A stretch of 5,137 bases of DNA, taken from contig JAQBNJ010000202.1 of NCBI GenBank assembly GCA_028288645.1, positions 1-5,137 of the forward strand, written 5' to 3'. This DNA is from Sediminibacterium sp. (GTDB taxonomy: Bacteria > Bacteroidota > Bacteroidia > Chitinophagales > Chitinophagaceae). Below, one piece after another: positions 1-5,137 of this stretch. The notes under the pieces were generated by a model. It worked only from the letters and a program-made list of their open reading frames with translations. It did not search any database and was not told where the DNA came from. The stretch's first letter is position 1. The number at the start of each line of letters is the position of its first letter. The position numbers and the translations under genes were made by a program.

Positions 1-36
1 GAAACATGAAAAAAGAAAACTGAAACATGAAAAAAG
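1..36. repeat. Two-copy 15-nt direct repeat at the window edge
   Basis: GAAACATGAAAAAAG occurs at 1-15 and again, identically, at 22-36, giving a 21-nt period with a 6-nt spacer (AAAACT). Because the first copy begins at base 1, more copies may lie outside the window. Each copy contains an ATG followed by a run of six A, but neither opens a reading frame of useful length. It may be a short tandem repeat; no function is implied. Confidence 0.6.
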
Positions 37-160
37 GGTACTAAATTTTAAAAGATGGCAGTGGAAGTCAAATAAATAAAATAAAAACACCATGTGAGAT
101 GAAATACGAACTGGCAGGATATGGTGGCGATTTTCTTATAGGTGTCCGAAAAAACTAATA

Positions 161-354
161 ACCCTGCAAGGGTCACCTGTTTGTAGAAATACAGCAGGCA
201 AGAATATACAGCTCCATAGGAGCGACCTGTAAATGCAAGCGACTATGCAAACAATTTCCGACAACTGCAGGATTCAATATATTTACAGGTCGCTCCTACG
301 GAGCTAATTACATCTTTATACGATTTTCTACAAACAGGGCGCCCCGATGGAGCT
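161..354. repeat. Four-unit REP-like palindromic array (two forward, two inverted)
   Basis: Four related units are visible. Unit A (plus, 161-190) has stem ACCCT/AGGGT with loop GCA. Unit B (plus, 210-234) has stem GCTCC/GGAGC with loop ATA. Unit C (minus, 281-305) has the same stem as B with loop GTA on its own strand. Unit D (minus, about 323-354) has stem GCTCC/GGGGC with loop ATC. Each stem is followed by one base and then a conserved tail, ACCTGTTTGTAGAAA in A and CCCTGTTTGTAGAAA in D, shortened to ACCTGTAAAT in B and C. B and C are 25-nt inverted repeats with a single mismatch at 216. A and D share a perfect 14-bp inverted repeat (176-189 with 325-338). A-B and C-D spacings are nearly equal (19 and about 18 nt), so the 194-bp element is symmetric around a 46-nt centre (235-280). 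This is the architecture of paired REP sequences (REPIN-like) or of a small non-autonomous element. No transposase is present in the window. Confidence 0.8.
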
Positions 355-414
355 TACTTGAGGCCTTCCTCATCAAATATTAATTCGGCTGAATCTCTTA
401 TCGTGAAGGGTCTT

Positions 415-2370
415 CTATAATTTTGAAATTGAATATCCAAATTCTCCGATTTTCTTATGAGAAACATTCGTCAACAAAATCCGCCACACATTTTTATTGT
501 TCCAGTTCGCTTTCAATCCCTGCTCATGCGGTTCTGTTAGCGCCATTTTTTCTTTGGTTGCTTTCCAGTCAGCGGCATCATAGGCCAACTGTACTTTCTG
601 ATTTTTTTCGGTGGTGAAGACGATCTTGCCGGGTGTATCAATATCGGTATCACAAACCGTCATAAAGGTTTGCGTGAGTTGCGGATTATCGGTTAATTGA
701 TAACTGTCCTTCACTTTGATAATATTTTTCTGGTGATCAACCACTATATTCCTGTTCCATTGTTTAATACCGGCTTTTTCAGGATATGCCTTTTCGAGAT
801 CCATATTAAATGTTGTGATCGAGTTTGCAGTGTTAAATGAAACATTGTTGGCTTTTGCATTACCATTTGGTTCCTGCTCAATTCCATTCACTAACGGCAC
901 ATTATGATAGGGTGATGTGTTGTACCATAGTTTATATCTATCACGCGAGAAAGTGATGGCCATATAGGTTCCTTTACCTGCATCAATAATTACCGGCGAA
1001 CCATCTGCATAAATAATAAAATCACCTACATCATTGTGGTTGTGGCTCTCTGCATTATTTCCGCCATGCGAAGCAATAAAAAGGTTATCATTCGTTCTTG
1101 CGGTCATTAGCTCCACACTCGGCAGATACATACTGGGTAGTTTGCTTTCGCTTTGCGGGGCAGAAGCTACTTCGGCTGCTGTAGCCAGGTTATATAGCTG
1201 GCGTGGTTTAAAGAATGATTCTACTTTCGGTGTGTTATCCTGTATATGATGATAGGCCCAGGAACCAAAACGCATCATCTCTTTATCATTCACCGCTTTT
1301 CCAAAACGATAGATACCTACGCCGTCTGCTTTTATTTTGGGTGTTGCATCAGCCACGTTCACAAAATACTCGCCATCAATATGTGTCTGGTAAATATACG
1401 AACCGAGTTGCTTAATCAGCGGGTGATTAAACATAGTTACTTTTTGGTTGGTTGCATCAGCGAGCATGGTTAGACCATCAAACAAAGCGAGTCCCGCAGC
1501 GAACCAGTAGGACGGTCCCTCATCGGTTGCGCCATCCTCCCCTAACCCGTTTATATAAAGATCAAGCAGGCTCATGGATTGCACAATGAGCTTAGCTCTT
1601 CTTTCTTCATTTTTTTCGAGCAATAAAAAAGCCGTCATACAATTACTCACCACCCATGGATCCCAGTTGTTTACTTTGGCGGTTCTTTTTCCATTGCCAA
1701 AATAGCCGTAACGGGCCACTTCATTTTCATAACTGTTCAGTATTTTTTTGTTAACCTCTATCGTAATACGTTCGCGGATCAATGGAGAGATGCTGTCTAA
1801 TTTCGGACCGGTGAAATAATCTGTCAGCGCAAGTACAGCAGCGGTTTCAGCACCAAAAAGATCGACGGTAGGATCAGACACATCAGGCAAACCGCTTCCC
1901 CTTCTTTGTGAACCAATATGCGCCGTTACACCCCAATAGGTTTCTTCACAAATATTCCATATACCGTTTACGATCGCATCGGTAAACCGCTTTTTGTTTT
2001 CCATCGACTCTGCCAATACCAATGTAAATAAACGGTTACGCTTGTCAAAAGACAAACGCTCATAATTCACACGATTACCATTGCGCACATATTCAAGTGT
2101 TACCGAAGCCGGGATACTGGTGAAGGGTTTGTCTTTATATTCTTCAGCCTGCTTAATAATACTTTGCCGCACACTATCAGGAACCTGTTTGGCCCATTCA
2201 GCAACTTGTAAAGGAAATGGCTTCCATTGATTTTGCGGGATCAGATACTGTTTTATATCTGCAAGCGAAAAAGCTTTTGTAAGCAGGTCGCGTTGAACTA
2301 CCTGGGCTATTGCGGTCTGTTTAAACAGAATAGATAGAAGGATAAGACAGCATAAAACGGGCTTCTTCAT
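415..2370 (-). CDS. Secreted heparinase II/III-family polysaccharide lyase-like protein
   Basis: A 651-aa protein that probably cleaves an acidic polysaccharide by beta-elimination in the periplasm or outside the cell; the substrate cannot be read from the sequence. Residues 1-22 form a type I signal peptide (Lys2-Lys3, hydrophobic core, AIA before Gln23); Cys7/Cys8 lie too early to be a lipobox. Roughly 60-390 should be the alpha/alpha-toroid domain, with family motifs WNICEETYW (138-146), NNWDPW (234-239) and DEGPSYW (283-289). Residues about 415-640 match the heparinase II/III beta-sandwich domain, with SHNHNDVGDF (442-451), Asp463 and YHNVPLVNG (488-496). By analogy with PL12/PL21 enzymes, candidate catalytic residues are Asn234 or Asn235, Tyr288 and His443, with His445, Asp463 and His489 as the likely metal-site residues. 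The gene is full length, starts on ATG, and has its own promoter, so it is probably a single-gene unit. No SusC/SusD pair or sulfatase is present here to suggest a substrate. Family assignment is firm; lyase activity is inferred. Confidence 0.88.
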   Translation of the reverse strand: MKKPVLCCLILLSILFKQTAIAQVVQRDLLTKAFSLADIKQYLIPQNQWKPFPLQVAEWAKQVPDSVRQSIIKQAEEYKDKPFTSIPASVTLEYVRNGNRVNYERLSFDKRNRLFTLVLAESMENKKRFTDAIVNGIWNICEETYWGVTAHIGSQRRGSGLPDVSDPTVDLFGAETAAVLALTDYFTGPKLDSISPLIRERITIEVNKKILNSYENEVARYGYFGNGKRTAKVNNWDPWVVSNCMTAFLLLEKNEERRAKLIVQSMSLLDLYINGLGEDGATDEGPSYWFAAGLALFDGLTMLADATNQKVTMFNHPLIKQLGSYIYQTHIDGEYFVNVADATPKIKADGVGIYRFGKAVNDKEMMRFGSWAYHHIQDNTPKVESFFKPRQLYNLATAAEVASAPQSESKLPSMYLPSVELMTARTNDNLFIASHGGNNAESHNHNDVGDFIIYADGSPVIIDAGKGTYMAITFSRDRYKLWYNTSPYHNVPLVNGIEQEPNGNAKANNVSFNTANSITTFNMDLEKAYPEKAGIKQWNRNIVVDHQKNIIKVKDSYQLTDNPQLTQTFMTVCDTDIDTPGKIVFTTEKNQKVQLAYDAADWKATKEKMALTEPHEQGLKANWNNKNVWRILLTNVSHKKIGEFGYSISKL

Positions 2371-2375
2371 GTGGC

Positions 2376-2395
2376 AATTGTTTCGATAAACAATT
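2376..2395 (-). promoter_or_regulatory. Perfect 8-bp hairpin or operator just before the lyase start codon
   Basis: AATTGTTT (2376-2383) and AAACAATT (2388-2395) are exact reverse complements around the 4-nt loop CGAT. The repeat ends 5 nt before the ATG at 2370, so in the transcript it would cover the ribosome-loading region; as DNA it is a dyad lying between the putative transcription start (about 2410) and the gene. Either a translation-control hairpin or a repressor operator would fit. The stem is AT-rich (only one G-C pair), so its stability as RNA is modest. No function is demonstrated. Confidence 0.45.
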
Positions 2396-2416
2396 TACTG
2401 CTTTCGACAGTAGGTA

Positions 2417-2450
2417 CAAAACTAAGTTCGCACTGTTTTCGTGTTCCAAA
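2417..2450 (-). promoter_or_regulatory. Bacteroidota-type sigma-ABfr promoter for the lyase gene
   Basis: On the minus strand TAGTTTTG (2424 to 2417) matches the Bacteroidota -7 consensus TAnnTTTG at every fixed position. A TTTG (2450 to 2447), inside a run of T, serves as the -33 element with a 22-nt spacer, within the 17-23 nt range described for flavobacterial promoters though on the long side. Transcription would begin near 2410, giving a 5' leader of about 40 nt that contains the 2376-2395 hairpin. This supports separate transcription of the lyase gene from the siroheme/TauE gene upstream. Confidence 0.55.
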
Positions 2451-2462
2451 AACTCAACTGCG

Positions 2463-2560
2463 CTTTTTTTCTTCGTTTTTCTTTTATTGAGATTTAACCA
2501 GCAAATGCAAGATACCCCTCAATGCAAGCATTGCAATAGAAGAAAAACGAAGAAAAGAAG
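2463..2560. repeat. 27-bp imperfect inverted repeat with homopurine/homopyrimidine arms
   Basis: The arm 2463-2489 (pyrimidine-rich: TTTTCTTCGTTTTTC inside it) is the reverse complement of 2534-2560 at 25 of 27 positions. Both exceptions are T opposite G, which would still pair as G-U in a plus-strand transcript but would be A-C mismatches in a minus-strand one. The 44-nt loop (2490-2533) holds a direct repeat, AATGCAAG at 2504-2511 and 2521-2528, and a small dyad AATGC-AA-GCATT (2521-2532). The element begins 11 nt after the stop codon of the siroheme/TauE gene and ends before the lyase promoter, so it could stop or stabilise that transcript. It lacks the GC-rich stem and short loop of a standard intrinsic terminator, so it is recorded as a repeat. 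Confidence 0.75.
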
Positions 2561-2570
2561 GAAAAAAGAG

Positions 2571-4124
2571 TTACCGAAGTATAAGATTGATGGCTTTCCA
2601 AAGTGTAAACAAACTTGTGAGTGTTACCAAACCTCCTACAGCAAAATACGTGGTCTTTAAAGGGAGTTTCCCAACTAATCTTGCAGCAATAGGGGCGGCA
2701 ATAATACCACCGATAATAAGTCCTAATACATCACCAACAGGAATATGTTTTAAAAGGATAAAAAACGTAACCGCGCTCGCAAACACCACAAAGAATTCTG
2801 CGAGACAAACAGAACCGATCACATAGCGTGGACTCTTTCTTTTTGAAATAAGTGTGCTCGTTACCAACGCGCCCCATCCCCCACCGGCAAATGCATCCAT
2901 AAAACCACCGATACCTGCGAGCCAGCCCGCGCGTTTTACTTTATCCTGTTCGTTTCTTTTCTTCAATGCCTTCCTGATGATAAAGTAGCCGAGGTAACAG
3001 GTATACAAGGCAAGCGGTATCCGCACATAAGAAGCATATTGCTGCCCGATAAAAGCTAAGGATGCGCCTGCTACGGATCCGATAATCCCCGGCACCACCA
3101 ATGTTTTAAATAATTTTTTATTGATGTTCCCAAAACGATGATGGCTGTAACCCGATACACCGCTTGAGAACACCCTTGCGGAGTGCACACGGCTGCTCAC
3201 TATCGCCGGCGATACGCCGTTGGCGAGTAAAAAAGTGGTGGAGATCGTGCCATAGCCCATCCCCAGTGATCCATCCACCATCTGCGCCATAAAACCTGTA
3301 AGCAACATGATGAGAAAAGAGGATACATCCATATGATCCGGAATACTCCTGATCGCTTTGAATAATTCCTGCGAAGGGAAAAATGAAAAAACGGCTGCCC
3401 CAACGATCATAAATACAAAAGCAAACAGGCAGATCTTTACGATCTGTTGCCATTTTTTTTCTTTAGGCTTCTGCAGGTTTACTTCTTCCAGCGACACCTG
3501 TTTGGCCACCAATACCTTTGTAAGATCATTCAGCTGTTTTACCTTATCTGAAAAATCACCATTGAGTTGCAGGCGGATCTGTTGCATGTCATTCAACACA
3601 TCATCCATTTCGGCAGGAATGATCTCGTTCAATACCTCTTTCAAACGTTTGGCGATGGTTGGTGATTTGCCATTGGTTGAGATCGCTATTTTGAGATTAC
3701 CTTTTTGCACGATCGAACTGAGATAAAAATCACAGAGGCCGGGTTTGTCTGCCACATTCACAAGAATGCCTTTTGCTTTTGCATCGTTCCTGATCTCTTC
3801 GCTCCATGCCAGGTCATTTACAGCAACGATCAATATATCTGCATATTGCAGGTCCGTTGCGTCATAAGGCCTTTGTTCAATGGTGAGATTACTGTATTGA
3901 TCTGCGAGTAAACGTATCCTTTCATCGATGGACATGGCGACCAAACGGATAACCGTTGCCGGTGAATTGGCCAATACCGCGTGTAGTTTTTCCAGCGCCA
4001 CATTTCCCCCGCCAATAACCAACAGGCGGAGCTCCTCCAGTTTAAGGAACACCGGGAACAATTGATTGGCATCCGTTCCCGGTTGTTCATTGAAGGTATG
4101 TGAAGATGGATCAGCTTTCAGCAA
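2571..4124 (-). CDS. Siroheme synthase (CysG-N/Met8-like) fused to TauE/SafE (TSUP) membrane transporter
   Basis: A 517-aa two-domain protein. Residues about 22-170 are a precorrin-2 dehydrogenase / sirohydrochlorin ferrochelatase domain, which in the family oxidises precorrin-2 with NAD and inserts iron to give siroheme. Visible marks are LFPVFLKL (22-29), the NAD loop VIGGGNVA (36-43), NVADKPGLCDF (123-133), where Asp126 matches CysG catalytic Asp104, and AISTNGKSPTIAKRL (147-161). A helical stretch (about 166-225) leads to about eight membrane segments (starting near 228, 266, 291, 338, 368, 399, 433, 463 and 490, some possibly re-entrant) of the TauE/SafE family, with the duplicated signatures GFMAQMVDGSLGMGYG (277-292) and GGFMDAFAGGGWG (406-418). 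That family moves sulfite, sulfonates or related anions. The CysG methyltransferase domain is absent, so a separate cobA is expected. The frame opens with TTG at 4124, directly downstream of an in-frame TAA; Leu22 (TTG, 4061) is an alternative start much closer to the usual family N-terminus. No ATG exists before Met64, which lies within the NAD domain. Domain calls are firm; coupled function is inference. Confidence 0.9.
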   Translation of the reverse strand: MLKADPSSHTFNEQPGTDANQLFPVFLKLEELRLLVIGGGNVALEKLHAVLANSPATVIRLVAMSIDERIRLLADQYSNLTIEQRPYDATDLQYADILIVAVNDLAWSEEIRNDAKAKGILVNVADKPGLCDFYLSSIVQKGNLKIAISTNGKSPTIAKRLKEVLNEIIPAEMDDVLNDMQQIRLQLNGDFSDKVKQLNDLTKVLVAKQVSLEEVNLQKPKEKKWQQIVKICLFAFVFMIVGAAVFSFFPSQELFKAIRSIPDHMDVSSFLIMLLTGFMAQMVDGSLGMGYGTISTTFLLANGVSPAIVSSRVHSARVFSSGVSGYSHHRFGNINKKLFKTLVVPGIIGSVAGASLAFIGQQYASYVRIPLALYTCYLGYFIIRKALKKRNEQDKVKRAGWLAGIGGFMDAFAGGGWGALVTSTLISKRKSPRYVIGSVCLAEFFVVFASAVTFFILLKHIPVGDVLGLIIGGIIAAPIAARLVGKLPLKTTYFAVGGLVTLTSLFTLWKAINLILR

Positions 4125-4174
4125 AATAGTATCTTATAGAATGATCATTGTTACAGACAGCAAGATATTTAAAT

Positions 4175-4191
4175 TCTACTGTTTTAGTAGA
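4175..4191 (-). terminator. Weak hairpin terminator candidate after the DUF2490 gene
   Basis: TCTACT (4175-4180) and AGTAGA (4186-4191) are exact reverse complements around a 5-nt loop, one base after the stop codon of the DUF2490 gene (4193-4195). On the minus strand the stem follows an A-rich tract (AAAAAATAAG) and precedes ATTTAAAT, not a clean T run. On the plus strand it is followed by CTTATTTTTT, which looks better, but no plus-strand gene needs it. The 6-bp stem with two G-C pairs is weak, so read-through into the siroheme/TauE gene 68 nt away is quite possible. Confidence 0.35.
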
Positions 4192-4192
4192 C

Positions 4193-4966
4193 TTATTTTT
4201 TCCGCAGGTCTAGATTGTGAAAATAAAAGACCCGCGCTACATCCACGCTCTTGTAATTATTTCCTGTTGCCAATTGCTGAAACTGGTTCATATACCCAAA
4301 CTGGATATTGTTACTGGTATTCGTATGGTAACTAAACCCAATAAAAAATCGATTCTGATCAAAATAATTGTATACGATCTCTTTGCCGAAGTTGACATGC
4401 ACTTCATCATTCAGCACAAAAGAAAAAGTATTTGGAGCAAACGCTTTTTTATTTAACGGGACATTGAAAAAAAGGTTATACCGAAGTTTCCAGTTATAAT
4501 TATATCCCGGTGCCAGGTGATCGTTGTCCAATACCTTGTGCCTGAACTTTTCTTCCAGCCGCAGCCATTGCATCAAACGCAGTCTTGGGTATTTATTGTG
4601 CCATTGTACCTGCTGCCATATCCTGTGTTCGGGTTGAGAAATATTCGCGTGATTATCACCAGGAAATTGGTTCACAAATGCATAGCCGAAAGTTAATTTC
4701 GTATTATCTGTCAGGTAATGTGTTAAGCCCAATCTTGTGATCGATTGCGACAAATTATCGACAAAATTTTCTTTGGTCCGCAAATGTATGTCCGTCCACA
4801 TACCCCATTTATTGGAAAAACGAGTCTGGTTAAAATAACCTATCCATACCTGGTTAAGATGCGAAATATTTTTGGTTTGGGCCTTTCCAAAATAAGCAGT
4901 AAAGACAAATACCAGCAAAAGAAAACTATTCCTGCAACGCATACTTTTTTTAAAAAAGATATTCAT
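4193..4966 (-). CDS. DUF2490-type outer-membrane beta-barrel protein
   Basis: A 257-aa exported protein resembling the Bacteroidota DUF2490 family, whose function is not established. A signal peptide covers 1-29 (Lys6-Lys7 and Arg10/Arg12, hydrophobic 14-26, cleavage after GKA before Gln30). The mature part is built of alternating, aromatic-rich strands typical of a small barrel, for example NQVWIGYFNQTRF (38-50), LTFGYAFVNQF (91-101), RLRLMQWLRLEEKFRH (128-143), RFFIGFSYHTN (206-216) and IQFGYMNQF (221-229). The family's recurrent 'RxEqRf' type motif is seen as RLEEKF (136-141). The ATG at 4966 lies 9 nt after the stop of the TonB receptor, indicating a shared transcript; Met9 (4942) is an alternative start that keeps a usable signal peptide. 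It probably works with the receptor in the outer membrane, but a porin-like, structural or assembly role cannot be told apart from sequence. The C-terminus (FYFHNLDLRKK) lacks a terminal aromatic residue. Confidence 0.8.
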   Translation of the reverse strand: MNIFFKKSMRCRNSFLLLVFVFTAYFGKAQTKNISHLNQVWIGYFNQTRFSNKWGMWTDIHLRTKENFVDNLSQSITRLGLTHYLTDNTKLTFGYAFVNQFPGDNHANISQPEHRIWQQVQWHNKYPRLRLMQWLRLEEKFRHKVLDNDHLAPGYNYNWKLRYNLFFNVPLNKKAFAPNTFSFVLNDEVHVNFGKEIVYNYFDQNRFFIGFSYHTNTSNNIQFGYMNQFQQLATGNNYKSVDVARVFYFHNLDLRKK

Positions 4967-4975
4967 TCGCGATAA

Positions 4976-5137
4976 TTAATTAAGCAACCCGTCGAGCGTG
5001 ATCGCAACATAATACAATGCACCGATAGTTGGCCCGCCAGCATATTGAATATGCCGGTTGTTCAACACATTGGTTCCACCGAATTTAATAGTCGAGTGAT
5101 AAACCGGCACCCGAAACGTAACCTGCGCATCTACATT
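4976..5137 (-). CDS. TonB-dependent receptor, C-terminal fragment (continues beyond the window)
   Basis: The last 53 codons and TAA stop of an open frame that runs off the right edge. The fragment NVDAQVTFRVPVYHSTI, then KFGGTNVLNN, then QYAGGPTIGALYYVAITLDG, reads as the final three beta-strands of a TonB-dependent receptor: VDAQVTFRVP is a barrel strand, the K-x-GG-x-N-x-LNN turn is the usual penultimate-loop motif, and GGPTIGALYYVAIT is the closing strand, as in Bacteroidota receptors. Such proteins import a bound nutrient across the outer membrane using TonB energy. Nothing in this fragment defines the ligand; the siroheme/sulfite-linked gene downstream hints at a sulfur compound, or a metal or tetrapyrrole, only by position. 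The plug domain, signal peptide and any promoter are outside the window. Confidence 0.82.
   Translation of the reverse strand, partial: NVDAQVTFRVPVYHSTIKFGGTNVLNNRHIQYAGGPTIGALYYVAITLDGLLN

Larger units (their letters stand above)
1..414. other. Gene-free region downstream of the lyase gene
   Basis: No convincing coding region is visible on either strand; the longest ATG-started frame that I can follow by eye on the plus strand is 19 codons (99-158). The stretch is AT-rich and holds two kinds of repeat, described separately: a 15-nt direct repeat at the left edge and a four-unit palindromic array at 161-354. Bases 355-414, just after the lyase stop codon, contain no clear intrinsic terminator (no GC-rich stem followed by a T run on the minus strand). 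Bases 37-160 and 355-414 otherwise show nothing that I can name. Confidence 0.7.

Noticed and set aside
99..158. A 19-codon plus-strand frame, MKYELAGYGGDFLIGVRKN
   Set aside because: It has an ATG and a clean stop but no recognisable family, no ribosome site and only a weak promoter-like TAAATTTT upstream; frames of this length arise by chance.
161..354. CRISPR-like array
   Set aside because: Units are inverted relative to each other, variable in the stem, and not separated by unique equal-length spacers in one orientation; no cas gene is present.
340..354. Intrinsic terminator of the lyase gene formed by the GC-rich stem of unit D
   Set aside because: On the minus strand the stem is followed by GCCCTGTTTGTAG rather than a T run, and it belongs to the repeat array.
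3118..3453. A 111-codon minus-strand frame overlapping the TauE/SafE region
   Set aside because: It is in a shifted frame of the real gene; the frame of the 517-aa protein is unbroken and carries all family motifs, so no frameshift is needed.
3358..3726. A 122-codon plus-strand frame inside the fusion gene
   Set aside because: It lies antisense to conserved siroheme-synthase and linker sequence, is Cys/Ser/Thr/Phe-rich without any domain, and is explained as a shadow of the real gene.
4122..4192. A dedicated promoter for the siroheme/TauE gene
   Set aside because: Only near matches to TAnnTTTG were found on the minus strand (TATCTTGC and TATTTTG), with no convincing -33 partner, so I did not list one as a feature.
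1..5137. tRNA, rRNA or riboswitch genes
   Set aside because: No cloverleaf with a TTCGA-type loop, no rRNA core sequence and no recognisable riboswitch core was seen on either strand by eye; a covariance-model scan would be needed to exclude a rare class.

Overview
The window looks like a piece of a Bacteroidota chromosome, probably from the Chitinophagaceae/Sphingobacteria side. The reasons are a TonB-dependent receptor C-terminus followed by a DUF2490-type barrel, a heparinase II/III-like secreted lyase of the kind common in Bacteroidota, no Shine-Dalgarno signals, and a promoter matching the Bacteroidota consensus (TTTG / TAnnTTTG). The exact genus cannot be read from this sequence. All four recognisable genes lie on the minus strand, so in transcription order the window runs from right to left.

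Right end (5137 to 4193): the last 53 codons of a TonB-dependent outer-membrane receptor are followed, after 9 bases, by a 257-aa DUF2490-type outer-membrane protein. These two are very likely one operon. A small hairpin sits just after the second stop.

Middle (4124 to 2571): a 517-aa fusion of a siroheme-synthase domain (precorrin-2 dehydrogenase / sirohydrochlorin ferrochelatase, the CysG-N/Met8 type) with an integral-membrane TauE/SafE (TSUP) exporter. The catalytic Asp and the NAD-binding Gly-rich loop are kept. The fusion joins the making of the sulfite/nitrite reductase cofactor to a putative sulfite or sulfonate transporter, and it is the most interesting protein here. It has no ATG start: it opens on TTG, and the true start is uncertain. 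The neighbouring receptor and barrel make an uptake role in sulfur metabolism plausible, but the rest of the pathway (cobA, cysD/N/H, sulfite reductase) would have to lie outside the window.

Spacer 2371-2570: contains a long 27-bp inverted repeat made of purine/pyrimidine tracts, then a Bacteroidota-type promoter, then an 8-bp perfect hairpin right in front of the next start codon.

Left part (2370 to 415): a secreted 651-aa heparinase II/III-family polysaccharide-lyase-like protein with its own promoter, probably unrelated to the sulfur genes.

Left end (1-414): no gene. It carries a short direct repeat at the edge and, at 161-354, a symmetric array of four REP-like units (two forward, two inverted). 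Each unit is a 5-bp stem with a 3-nt loop followed by a conserved tail, and the stems differ by compensatory changes. It looks like a mobile or dispersed palindromic element.
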